Of a stretch of 64,000 nt of DNA, positions 1 to 8,532 are shown in pieces (position 1 is the first letter of the stretch; every line of letters starts with the position of its first letter). The notes beneath the pieces were generated by a model that saw only the letters and a list, made by a program, of their open reading frames with translations, was not told the DNA's origin and ran no database searches. The translations under genes were made by a program, and so were the position numbers. The stretch lies in assembly GCA_964596185.1 (NCBI GenBank), contig CAZQUE010000002.1:79430-143429 (forward strand), given 5' to 3'. This DNA comes from DYKG01 sp964596185 (lineage in GTDB: Bacteria > Muiribacteriota > Ozemobacteria > Ozemobacterales > Ozemobacteraceae).

Positions 1-1
1 C

Positions 2-3000
2 GAAAGCTATGACAAGAATTACATGGGTCAGAATATTACGCCAGATATGCTTGTTGCTTACAAAATCAATTCCGGTGGAACGAGAATGGGCCATGACGGA
101 ACGGCGATTTATGAAGTTCAGGCATATTATAATCCCCAGACGAAAAAAGTCATTCTTGAAGACATCGATGCCAAAGGCGGCAAAGTATATTTGACCGGTC
201 GAATTTCAAGCACGGGCAACGGTAGAATTCTTGCCATCGATGGTTCTGCCGACATAGATATCAAGAACCTGACCGATCGTTCTTTAACGGCTGGAAAAAT
301 TAATGTCGGAGATCAGATTGGTTTAATTAGCATTACCGATATCGCCAAAGGCACGACGACAGAATTCAGGCGCGATTCCACCACCACCAGAGAAATCGGC
401 TCCAATGATTTTATCGTTAACGGCGCATCATCATTTTATCGGCCGGAAAAAGACCTGTATTACCATTGGACAACCGGAAAAACTGTAGCAGAAGTTGAAG
501 ATTACTATAAGAAAGTCAAATTCTACCTTTGGGGCGGTTTTTCCAAAGACGCATCGACGATTCACGAATATGAAATCACCGAAAATCTTCTTAACTCGAG
601 CAATGGAGAAAAGAGCAAGCTGCCGGGTACTTATATCGGTAGATTCGCAGGCGGTGGAGTCCCAAAAGATCCTGAATACGTGCTGCATTACGAAAACTAT
701 GTTAATTATTTTTCCAGCTATTTTGACAAATGGATCACTTACAGCAATGCTATTAAATCAAGAGGCTATGAGCATTATAAATGGGGCCATACGGTTGGCA
801 AAACTCTGACATTCCAGCATTCGCTGAAAGCTGACCATGAAATAGGAATAGGTTTTATCGGCTCTAACAATAAGGGCGGTTCAATTATTATAAAATCAGA
901 TCAAAACGTAAACCTGACCGGCAATTTGCATGGAGTTTCTGGAACCAGAATAGATATTTCTTCGAGAAAAGGCGCTATTGAGCAGACCGGCGGGAATCTC
1001 ATCGGCGATAACCTGAATCTCTTTGCCCTGAACGGCATTGGTAACAGCGGCGCAATTCATCATTTAACTGCAGGAGATAAGGTTATCCTCAACGCAGTTT
1101 CGCAGTCTGGAAATATTGATTTGGTTTCAAATGCATCTTCTGGAAAGCAGGGAAATCTTGAGATCGCACATGTTTCAACCTCTGGCGATGTCAGACTGAC
1201 TGCTGATGGTACTATTTCACGCTCTACTGCTGCTGATTCCCTGGTCAAAGGCCGGCGAATAGATCTTACCAGTAAAAATGGGGGAATTGGAAAATTTGGC
1301 GCTGCCCTTCTGATCGAAGGCGGGCAGGCCCCTGCATCATCTGGCGATACCATGTCAGCCAGCATCAATGCTACTGCTCGTGACAGCATTTATCTTGAAC
1401 AGACTTCAGGCGACATGAGGCTGGGCCGAATAGAATCGAAGCTCGGCGATGTCGAATTGAAGGTGAATGACGGTAGCTTCGATAATGTGCTGCCGGCAAT
1501 CGATAATGCAAATGATCGCAAGGGCGAAGATCTGGTCAATAAATGGATTGCCATCGGCTTGATCAATGCTGATGGAACCAGTAATGGTGCTGCGGTTAAA
1601 GCCGAAGCTGTGAAGGCCTATGAAGACCAGATAAACAATGAGTTTTCCACATATCTGGCACAAAAAGCTTTTTATGAGGCTAATCCGGAACAGCTGAAAA
1701 CTGACTCTTTCCTTGGGCTGCAAGCAAGGTATGGTTTGTATTCATCTTCCGAAGAATACTTGAACGTACTGAAAAATGATTCATCAAGCGATTATTTTAA
1801 AATTTTGAACAATGATTATGGCTGGACAAAAGACAATCTGCTCTATGCATTGCAGAAATCAATCATGAACCAGACCTCTGGCTCAACTACAACCATTGAT
1901 CGCCCGGCAAACATTAAGGGCAAGAACATAACTCTGACGGCGCTTAATGGTGGAATCGGAAAAGATGGTGCTGTTGAAGAATTGAGCATTGCAGATCTAA
2001 GCAGCAATCTCGAAGTCCTTAAAAAACTTGCGGGGGCTGAGGCTGCCGACATTACCTGGAAAGAGTCCGAAGGCAAAGCTACGATCGATCACAAAACGGC
2101 GATTGGCATAGAAATGACCAGCAGCTCCGGTGGTTTGACCGCTACCGCCAAAGACAACGTTTATATCGCTGCTTCAACCGATGCCCCGATTTACCTTAAA
2201 AACATCAATGCCGGTGAAGGTAATATTCGCTTGTTTGGCAGAGATGGGATTCTCAATGTCTCGACCGTAAAAGATTTCGTGAATCTGACCGGCAGGGATC
2301 TGATTATTGAAGGCGGAGACAAGGGCTCAAGCAGTTCGATTGGAACCTCGAACAAGGCAATTGTTACTGGCTTGTCGGGCACTCTCACTGCTCGGGCGGA
2401 AGGCTATATCAACATTTATCAGAAAAGCCTCAATCCGCTGATTATATCAGCGTTGTATGGTGGTGGAAACGTTTATCTGAGATCGTTTCGCAATTTGAAC
2501 AGCCTATATTCGGGAAATGCGTTTGAAGATTCCGGTTATTTGAACGTTGACGGACGTTTGACCCTGGTTTCCGATTTTGGCAGCATTGGCGAGGATGGCG
2601 AAGGATTGAGAGTATTGCTCGATAATCTTGATTTGATAAGAGCTACGGGTAAAAATATTTATCTTGATATTCAGTCCGGGTCAGCTGATAAACCTGCTTT
2701 GAATGTCGGGACAATCAATGCTGGCGATTCAGGTATTCTTAAAATAAGAGGCGATGTTGCCACGGTCAACTTCAACGGAGTGATCGATGCTGACAACATC
2801 GATGTCATTGCCGACTCACTCATCCAGAATGAAGAAAACAGCGCAATAAAAACCCAGAATTTCAAGGCAGTAACTACTGATGGAATTTCTCTTGACAGCG
2901 CAAAAAACAAGATTCAACAGGCCAGTTTAACCAATCAGAATGGCAGTATTTATTTAAACAATATTGGCGATTTGCGACTGATGAGCATGGTAAACCGTTC

Positions 3001-3115
3001 GACGGCAGATTCAGATGGCTTATTCGTCGATACAACCGGTACCTTAACTTTTGCCAGAGGGGTCAATGCGAGAAATTTCAAAATAAATGCCGGAAAAGTC
3101 AACCAGAACATTTGA
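2..3115 (+). CDS. TpsA-type haemagglutinin-like exoprotein, N-terminal part missing (cut by window edge)
   Basis: The frame is open from the left edge, so the true start and the TPS secretion domain lie outside the window; the first in-frame ATG at 23 is not a convincing start. The roughly 1030 visible residues are rich in Gly, Asn, Ser and Thr, with many short beta-type strands (patterns like ITLTALNGGIG and LTATAKDNVYI). This is the composition of filamentous-haemagglutinin-type beta-helix passengers. The TpsB transporter gene follows downstream, which supports secretion through a two-partner pathway. The frame stops at TGA 3113-3115, in the middle of a recognisable repeat unit, and the same kind of repeat continues in another frame in the next entry. 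I therefore read the two as one gene broken by a frameshift. Substrate or adhesion target cannot be told from sequence. Confidence 0.75.
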   Translation, partial: ESYDKNYMGQNITPDMLVAYKINSGGTRMGHDGTAIYEVQAYYNPQTKKVILEDIDAKGGKVYLTGRISSTGNGRILAIDGSADIDIKNLTDRSLTAGKINVGDQIGLISITDIAKGTTTEFRRDSTTTREIGSNDFIVNGASSFYRPEKDLYYHWTTGKTVAEVEDYYKKVKFYLWGGFSKDASTIHEYEITENLLNSSNGEKSKLPGTYIGRFAGGGVPKDPEYVLHYENYVNYFSSYFDKWITYSNAIKSRGYEHYKWGHTVGKTLTFQHSLKADHEIGIGFIGSNNKGGSIIIKSDQNVNLTGNLHGVSGTRIDISSRKGAIEQTGGNLIGDNLNLFALNGIGNSGAIHHLTAGDKVILNAVSQSGNIDLVSNASSGKQGNLEIAHVSTSGDVRLTADGTISRSTAADSLVKGRRIDLTSKNGGIGKFGAALLIEGGQAPASSGDTMSASINATARDSIYLEQTSGDMRLGRIESKLGDVELKVNDGSFDNVLPAIDNANDRKGEDLVNKWIAIGLINADGTSNGAAVKAEAVKAYEDQINNEFSTYLAQKAFYEANPEQLKTDSFLGLQARYGLYSSSEEYLNVLKNDSSSDYFKILNNDYGWTKDNLLYALQKSIMNQTSGSTTTIDRPANIKGKNITLTALNGGIGKDGAVEELSIADLSSNLEVLKKLAGAEAADITWKESEGKATIDHKTAIGIEMTSSSGGLTATAKDNVYIAASTDAPIYLKNINAGEGNIRLFGRDGILNVSTVKDFVNLTGRDLIIEGGDKGSSSSIGTSNKAIVTGLSGTLTARAEGYINIYQKSLNPLIISALYGGGNVYLRSFRNLNSLYSGNAFEDSGYLNVDGRLTLVSDFGSIGEDGEGLRVLLDNLDLIRATGKNIYLDIQSGSADKPALNVGTINAGDSGILKIRGDVATVNFNGVIDADNIDVIADSLIQNEENSAIKTQNFKAVTTDGISLDSAKNKIQQASLTNQNGSIYLNNIGDLRLMSMVNRSTADSDGLFVDTTGTLTFARGVNARNFKINAGKVNQNI

Positions 3116-3610
3116 AAAAGGTTATTATCAATAGCAGCGGCAAAGTAGCATTGACAGGTCTGATTAAAGGTGAAATCGTTGAATTAACTGCTGATTCTAT
3201 CCTTCAGGAAAAGAACGGCAAGGTTGAAACCCCTGATTTATCAGTGAATACGATCAATGGCATGTCAATTAACAGCAATGACAACCAGATCGCCAAAGCA
3301 ACTTTGATCAACACATCACAAGGAAATATTGCACTTAAAAATGGTGCAGCACTGAATTTGCTGGATGTTATAAACTATTCAAAAGCAGCCACTTCAAAAA
3401 TCAGTTTGAATAATTCAGAGGCTGTAACTCTCAACGGCCTTATCAATGCAAGAAATATAAATATTACCGCGGAATCAGTGTTTCAGAATGAGGCGAACAG
3501 TCAGGTCAAAACCAAGGATCTGAGAGTCAGAACGATTACAGGGGTTTCCCTCGACAGTTCGATAAACAAAGTGGCGCAGGTAACGATCAACAATGAACAG
3601 GGTGATGTGA
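2770..3610 (+). repeat. Degenerate ~40-residue repeats in the TpsA-like protein
   Basis: Three diverged copies are visible at about 2775-2900, 3160-3290 and 3435-3560. Each reads roughly G-x-I-x-A/K-x-x-I-x-x-x-A-D/E-S-x-x-Q, then V/I-K/E-T, then T-x-x-G-x-S-x-x-S. The third copy is closest to the first. The middle copy sits directly after the frame break, which is the main evidence that both frames belong to one protein. Confidence 0.6.
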
Positions 3611-4740
3611 TTTTTAGAAATAAATACCGACTTAATGTTAATAAGATTGTTTCCGGTGGTGATGTTAAACTCGTCAATACTGGCTTTACGTCTGCCTCTG
3701 GAGAAATTGTTGGTGAAAATGTCACGATGAATTTTTACGGCACCTTCGATTCTCAAAGCAGCGTCGTTGCAGGAAAAGATCTTGTTATAAACGCAACCGG
3801 CGAAATCATTGCCGATACCATCAAGGGAAAGAATGTAAGGCTTGCATCTGGTCTGGCAAAAAGTTCTTTTACTCTCAATGTTCTCGAAAATGCCATAAGA
3901 AATACCCGAATAAATCTGGTGCCAGACCTAACTGATGAAGCGGCCGGAACCACCGAGACAGTCAATGAAATTGCAATTTTCGGAGGAATAAACGTTCACA
4001 ATCTGATTGCCGAAGAGGAAATCCACGGGCATACGGCAACTGGAGACATAATGGTTGCCAACATTGCCGGCAAGAAAGTCGTTCTGAAAGTTGATCAAGA
4101 TGCGGGGAAAGTTGGCCTTGACCAGGCAAAACTCGGTGAAACATTGGATGTTGCAGCTTCGGAATTCAAAAGTAGGAAAATTGAACATACAGAAAATAAG
4201 GATAATCTTCAGTTAACCTTTTCAAGTGTCGGCGGAGAGTACATGAAGGAAGTTGCAATTGATATGATTTCCTCTGAAAAGGGTGTTCAGATTGATGATC
4301 TCGATTCGATAGTTGCAACCATCAACAGCAGTTGTGAAGAATTAGCCCTGAAAGATGTAAATCTTCTGGCTGTCGGTCAGTTTACTAACAAGGATAAGTC
4401 AGTCGTGATTGCCGGTTCAGAAAACTACGGTTCTGATGTGAAAATTTCCGGCTCTGGGGCTGTTGTGCAAAAACACGAAACCCAGAGATCAAAACAAAGT
4501 GTGACAGAAGAAATAGCAGGAATGATCGAACATGCAAAAGAAACTATGTCCCACAGGTTAGAGGAGGTAGAAGGCAAGAGTGACATTCCTGAAAAAATGA
4601 TTGATTGCCAGATAATGAACGATGAAAGTGAGCCTAAAGTTATCCGCACTAACGATAATGGCCAGATCTTTCTTGCACTCTCTGATGAAGATGAAGAAGC
4701 TGCAGAAGAAGAAAATACTGAAATGGAAAATAATGACTGA
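3112..4740 (+). CDS. C-terminal continuation of the TpsA-like exoprotein after a frame break
   Basis: The 542-residue frame opens at a TTG inside the end of the preceding frame, with no credible ribosome site of its own. Its first 200 residues continue the repeats of the upstream frame: the pattern I-A-R-N-I ... A-D/E-S-x-x-Q-N/E ... V-K/E-T ... G-x-S-x-x-S/D-S recurs on both sides of the junction. One extra base near 3110-3115 would join the two frames. The last 80 residues are acidic (runs of Glu and Asp) and end next to tpsB; such a charged tail is not typical of the repeat body. The stop overlaps the tpsB start (TGATG), indicating one transcript. Either a sequencing error or a real frameshift is possible. 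Confidence 0.65.
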   Translation: MKKVIINSSGKVALTGLIKGEIVELTADSILQEKNGKVETPDLSVNTINGMSINSNDNQIAKATLINTSQGNIALKNGAALNLLDVINYSKAATSKISLNNSEAVTLNGLINARNINITAESVFQNEANSQVKTKDLRVRTITGVSLDSSINKVAQVTINNEQGDVIFRNKYRLNVNKIVSGGDVKLVNTGFTSASGEIVGENVTMNFYGTFDSQSSVVAGKDLVINATGEIIADTIKGKNVRLASGLAKSSFTLNVLENAIRNTRINLVPDLTDEAAGTTETVNEIAIFGGINVHNLIAEEEIHGHTATGDIMVANIAGKKVVLKVDQDAGKVGLDQAKLGETLDVAASEFKSRKIEHTENKDNLQLTFSSVGGEYMKEVAIDMISSEKGVQIDDLDSIVATINSSCEELALKDVNLLAVGQFTNKDKSVVIAGSENYGSDVKISGSGAVVQKHETQRSKQSVTEEIAGMIEHAKETMSHRLEEVEGKSDIPEKMIDCQIMNDESEPKVIRTNDNGQIFLALSDEDEEAAEEENTEMENND

Positions 4741-6386
4741 TGCTTAGAAATCGAACTTTTATTCTGACAGCTCTGTTCTTCTGTCTCGCTCTTAACAGTT
4801 CTTTTGCCGACACAATCGTGCCAAAACTTGACCCTTCAAGAACTTCCGGCGCTGACTTAAACCGAATTCTCGATGACCTGCAAAAAAAGCGAATCGATCG
4901 TGAACTGAAAAAAGAGCTTGATAACGCAGAAAAAAAGGCCGAGCCGACCTCGGCAGGGCCGGCGACTGAGTCGGCGGTTCCTGAAACGCGGGTTACCTTA
5001 AACAAAATCGAGTTCAGTGAATCGTCAGTGCTAAGCCAGCAGCAGCTTGCTGAAATATCAAAAGACTATTTGAATAAAGAAATCGGTATTGCTGATCTCA
5101 AAGACTTTATCGGTAAAATCAATGCCTGGTATCGCAGTAATGGCTACATTACGGCCATGGCCGCTCTACCTCCGCAGGAGATCAAAAGCGGAATTTTGCG
5201 GGTAGTTTTGATCGAGGGCAAGATCGGCAATGTCAGCGTTCTTGGTAATGCCAATACCCGAGCAGATTATATCCGTAAAAGGATTCGCGTGCCGCTTGGG
5301 AAACTGCTCGATATAAGATGGCTAGACCGTGATCTGATCTGGTTCAACGGCACCAATGACCTGAAGGCCAGAATCAAGCTGCAGGCAGGCGAAAAACCCG
5401 GCACTACCGATTGCTTTATTCTGGCTTATGAGCCAGAAGATAAAACCTTCAATCTTTTTACCGACAGTGCCGGCAATAAGAGTACCGGCGAAACCCGTGT
5501 CGGCTTTTCCTACACAGATGCCAGCGTTTCCGGGCGCCGCGATGCTTTCAGTCTGACCTCATTGATGTCTAATTCTTCAAAGGCCGCGATGTTCGCTTAT
5601 AATTTTCCCATCAACAGGCGGGGTACGAAACTTTCGTTATATCACAGTTCAAACTATCTAATGATTGAGAATTCCGGCCTTGATATTCGCGGTGAGTCTG
5701 AATCCTCAGGCTTTTCATTGACGCATCCTCTTAGAATCAGCAATAGTTTTAAATCAGAGCTGATTTTTGATGCCCAGACCCAGAGATCGACCAATCGGGT
5801 GTTTGGTCTTGATTTCGTCAGTGACCGGGAGAAGCGATATTCTCTGGGCCAGTCGTTCTTGAAATTGTGGCGTGGCAATGCGTTGTTTTTGCGGCCAATG
5901 ATGACTATCTGCGACTATAAGGGGCTTGCCGATAAACGAAATTTTCAGAAATACAGCCTGGATGGCGTATGGCAGAAAGTGAACCCGGGTCGGCAGATGC
6001 TCAGTGTCAAACTCAGCGGGCAGAAAGCACATGATGATTTTGTGCCTTCGGCCGACCAGTTTTTTCTTGGCGGTCTCAATAGTGTAAGAGGCTATGATGA
6101 AAGTGTCATCAGCGGCGATAGTGGTCTGAGTCTGAAGTTTGACTATCAGTTTCCATTGAAATTCAGTAAAAACACCAGTATGCTGGCTTTTTACGACTGG
6201 GGCAAACTATTTGGCAAAAGTTTGCTGCCGAGAAGAATGATTCATTCATTTGGGTTTGGATTCAATCATTCATTTGCCGGTGATTCGATGATTTCGCTTT
6301 ACGTCGGCTATCCGATCATCAAACAAATTGGCGTGATCGATGTTGAGCCCCATAAGATAGAACTGATGATGAACATTTCACTATAA
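4740..6386 (+). CDS. TpsB outer-membrane transporter (ShlB/FhaC, Omp85 superfamily)
   Basis: This 548-residue protein should export the TpsA protein encoded just upstream. It starts with a signal peptide (hydrophobic stretch FILTALFFCLALNSSFA). A charged linker follows, then a POTRA_2-type domain (about residues 85-160, ending around GYITAMAALPPQEI and GILRVVLIEGKIG), a second ShlB-like region, and a C-terminal beta-barrel. The conserved L6-loop signature is present as VRGY in GGLNSVRGYDE, followed by FDYQFP, as in TpsB/Omp85 barrels. The length is usual for TpsB (about 550). The ATG overlaps the stop of the exoprotein by one base, so translation is probably coupled. Gene order tpsA-tpsB is the common one for this system. 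Confidence 0.9.
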   Translation: MLRNRTFILTALFFCLALNSSFADTIVPKLDPSRTSGADLNRILDDLQKKRIDRELKKELDNAEKKAEPTSAGPATESAVPETRVTLNKIEFSESSVLSQQQLAEISKDYLNKEIGIADLKDFIGKINAWYRSNGYITAMAALPPQEIKSGILRVVLIEGKIGNVSVLGNANTRADYIRKRIRVPLGKLLDIRWLDRDLIWFNGTNDLKARIKLQAGEKPGTTDCFILAYEPEDKTFNLFTDSAGNKSTGETRVGFSYTDASVSGRRDAFSLTSLMSNSSKAAMFAYNFPINRRGTKLSLYHSSNYLMIENSGLDIRGESESSGFSLTHPLRISNSFKSELIFDAQTQRSTNRVFGLDFVSDREKRYSLGQSFLKLWRGNALFLRPMMTICDYKGLADKRNFQKYSLDGVWQKVNPGRQMLSVKLSGQKAHDDFVPSADQFFLGGLNSVRGYDESVISGDSGLSLKFDYQFPLKFSKNTSMLAFYDWGKLFGKSLLPRRMIHSFGFGFNHSFAGDSMISLYVGYPIIKQIGVIDVEPHKIELMMNISL

Positions 6387-6403
6387 AAATACAGGAGTTA
6401 GAA

Positions 6404-6859
6404 ATGAACGCAAAGGCTGAAAAATTCGCGAAAATGTTGTCTGATAATGAAATTAATTGTTTTTCCAAAGAAGAACTCAAAGATGATCTGAACACGGTTC
6501 TTTTTCGTTCATCGATGGAAATCGAAGGGCAGCGCCTGCCAGTAGTGGTAATAATCGACGACAGCATCTATGTGATCTGCCGCACGCTGATTGCCGGCAA
6601 ATGTATAACCGATGTCAATCGTAGTGAAACCTTTGAATTGATCAACAGCTTCAACAGCAATTATAAAACCTTCAAATATTTTGCTACCGAAGCCGGCGAA
6701 GTCATCATGGATATCTGTCTGCCGGCGACGAATGAAACTTTCGAGCCAAATATCATTCGTGTGCTTATCGACCTGAGTGTAAAAAATCTCGAAGAAAACT
6801 ATCGGCCGCTGATGCAGAAGATCTGGGGTAATCCGGTAAACAAGATTGCCGAGGCCTGA
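6404..6859 (+). CDS. YbjN-like small protein
   Basis: The 151-residue cytoplasmic protein has no signal peptide. The start ATG has a good ribosome site (CAGGAG, 7 bases upstream). It consists of an N-terminal helix followed by alternating strands and helices (RLPVVVIIDDSIYVICRTLI ... VIMDICLPATNETF), which resembles the YbjN / type III chaperone-like fold. The YbjN assignment is by pattern only and unproven. It follows tpsB by 17 bases and could belong to the same transcript. It ends one base before the convergent HDOD gene, so the two 3' ends abut with no visible terminator between them. Confidence 0.55.
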   Translation: MNAKAEKFAKMLSDNEINCFSKEELKDDLNTVLFRSSMEIEGQRLPVVVIIDDSIYVICRTLIAGKCITDVNRSETFELINSFNSNYKTFKYFATEAGEVIMDICLPATNETFEPNIIRVLIDLSVKNLEENYRPLMQKIWGNPVNKIAEA

Positions 6860-6860
6860 A

Positions 6861-7982
6861 TCAGTTGCCCTGGGTGCTTTCGAGGAATTCGTTGAATTCA
6901 GCGTCGATATTTTGCCAGGGCAATTCGGCTCTTTTCAGGAAGAAGTAGCCTTCAAGCTTTTGAAAGTAAGGTGAAAAAGGTTCACCATCACGTTTGTTCA
7001 GGTAATTGTTGGCGCAAAAAACCGGCAGTGTAAGGGTATTCCAGTCTTTGGCCTTTAAATAATGGTGGTCGCCGATGACCTTTGAAAGATAGTCGGGAAA
7101 ATTCCAGCGGTTGGCGAGAATGCTGCCGATGCTCTGGTGCTCGATGCCGAATACGACAAGTTCTGCGATGAAACTCGGCTTTTTTTCTGCCCGGATCATG
7201 TACTGAACCTTTTCATATTGTTGTGGGAAAAAGAAAGCGAGTGCCTGGCGGCCGATATCGTGCAAAAGTCCTATGAGCCTGATTTTTTGGCATTCGTTGT
7301 ATGATGCCCCGCCGGCTTTCGCAATGTACTCGGCCAGGTTGGCGCATTCCTGGCCATGCTCAACCGTTTCCTGCTGGACCGAGAAAAAATTACCGACACT
7401 GTTATAGAAATTATAGATGAAAATCTGGCGAAGGGTTGTGAAACCAATTGTCACCATTGCCTGTTGCAGCGTTTCGGCTTTTGAGCTTCTCATAAAATAA
7501 GACGAATTGGCGGTTCGTAAAATCTGCGTGCACAATCCGGGGTTGTTTTGCAGCATCTTCTCAAGCTCGGCGAAATTCGCATCAGGAGAAGCCACATGCT
7601 GAATAAGGCGGTAGGCATCGGTGTTTAGAATTGGCACGTCGCGCAACTGTGAAATCAAAATTCGCAGGGTTTCTTCGCCGGCATAGGACAGTGAAGCGCT
7701 TTTGATGGTAGGGAAGGTTTGCAACCCAATTTCGTTGAATTTGGTTACAATCTCAGGCTTTTTGGCGATCACCTTGATTTTTGTGCGGGACGAAATATCT
7801 TCAAGGTGATGGAAGAAGTCTTCGCTGGCTTCAGACAGTTCAAGCAGGTTTACCAGGGAGCAATAGTGCTTTGAAAGATGCGTCAAAGCTCGGAAAAGCT
7901 CCGAGTCGCTTTTTCCGACGCACCCGGATACGGTAATCTGGGTAATGCCGCCTTCGATTGTGTTTATCTGATACTGTGCCAT
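6861..7982 (-). CDS. HDOD-domain signalling protein
   Basis: This 373-residue protein has an N-terminal domain of about 100 residues with an STAS-like alternation of strands and helices. An HDOD domain follows (about residues 110-310): the segment GLCTQILRTANSSYF is the typical HDOD start, and LLHDIGRQAL keeps the HD pair. HDOD proteins act in signalling and regulation in many bacteria; most are not shown to be enzymes. A second protein of the same layout lies at 62671-63840, so the genome has at least two paralogues. A perfect TATAAT about 25 bases upstream and the AGGA ribosome site fit the chosen ATG. Confidence 0.85.
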   Translation of the reverse strand: MAQYQINTIEGGITQITVSGCVGKSDSELFRALTHLSKHYCSLVNLLELSEASEDFFHHLEDISSRTKIKVIAKKPEIVTKFNEIGLQTFPTIKSASLSYAGEETLRILISQLRDVPILNTDAYRLIQHVASPDANFAELEKMLQNNPGLCTQILRTANSSYFMRSSKAETLQQAMVTIGFTTLRQIFIYNFYNSVGNFFSVQQETVEHGQECANLAEYIAKAGGASYNECQKIRLIGLLHDIGRQALAFFFPQQYEKVQYMIRAEKKPSFIAELVVFGIEHQSIGSILANRWNFPDYLSKVIGDHHYLKAKDWNTLTLPVFCANNYLNKRDGEPFSPYFQKLEGYFFLKRAELPWQNIDAEFNEFLESTQGN

Positions 7983-8005
7983 TATTGTGTCCTGATAATC
8001 GGGGT

Positions 8006-8011
8006 ATTATA
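8006..8011 (-). promoter_or_regulatory. -10 box of the HDOD gene promoter
   Basis: The minus strand reads TATAAT here, 24 bases before the HDOD ATG. The -35 side is only T-rich (TTATTT at the proper distance), so this is a -10 element with a weak partner. It lies just downstream of the hairpin at 8021-8052. Confidence 0.4.
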
Positions 8012-8020
8012 CAACATTTT

Positions 8021-8052
8021 GCCTGAAAAAATAAAAAAATCTTTTTTCAGGC
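8021..8052 (-). terminator. Hairpin between the Nudix and HDOD genes
   Basis: On the minus strand GCCTGAAAAA pairs with TTTTTCAGGC across an A/T-rich loop, starting 4 bases after the Nudix stop. The U-run is part of the stem rather than a tail. Termination is plausible for the Nudix transcript but the structure is not canonical. Confidence 0.5.
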
Positions 8053-8056
8053 TCTG

Positions 8057-8443
8057 CTAGAGGAAATTTACAAGATACGTTTCGATGAATTCGATATCAG
8101 CCTGATGGAAATCTTTCAAGGGTATCTCACTGGGCTTGAGCCAATAGAAAGTCTGTTGGCGTGCTGGTTCGACCATTGCCGGCTCAACTTCTGACGAAGC
8201 ATTTAAAATGACAAAATGTATCTGTATTCCTGCTTCATTGGTAATTGTCTGGCAGCCAGCCATTTGTAAATCCTGTAAGCCGGTTTCTTCCCAGAGTTCA
8301 CGCTGTGCAGCCTGCTCAGGATTCTCGCCCTGATCTATCGAACCGCCCGGGAATTCGAAAACCATGCCCTTGTTTCGTCTAAATCGCTGCTGAATCAAGA
8401 CTTTGCCGCCGCGAATGACGACAGCCATAGCTATATTTTTCAA
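8057..8443 (-). CDS. Nudix (MutT-like) hydrolase
   Basis: The 128-residue protein matches the Nudix family in length and layout. The full Nudix box is present at about residues 34-56: GG at the start, then E-x7-RELWEETG, which supplies the Glu residues that bind Mg2+. Such enzymes cleave nucleoside diphosphate-X compounds; the likely role is removal of oxidised or non-canonical nucleotides, but the substrate cannot be read from sequence. TTG at 8443 is preferred as start because GGAG lies 7 bases upstream; ATG at 8428 is the alternative. It is followed by a hairpin. Confidence 0.85.
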   Translation of the reverse strand: MKNIAMAVVIRGGKVLIQQRFRRNKGMVFEFPGGSIDQGENPEQAAQRELWEETGLQDLQMAGCQTITNEAGIQIHFVILNASSEVEPAMVEPARQQTFYWLKPSEIPLKDFHQADIEFIETYLVNFL

Positions 8444-8532
8444 GTTATTTCTCCAGACGGAATATATGAAAGAAGCTTTTTACTTCGCAAAAACTATTGG
8501 CACTTCAAAAGGTTGAACAATTTAGCTGACAA

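Noticed and set aside
3112..3120. Programmed -1 frameshift site on the A-run (GAAAAAG)
   Set aside because: The upstream frame meets its TGA before the ribosome would reach the A-run, so slippage there cannot bypass the stop.
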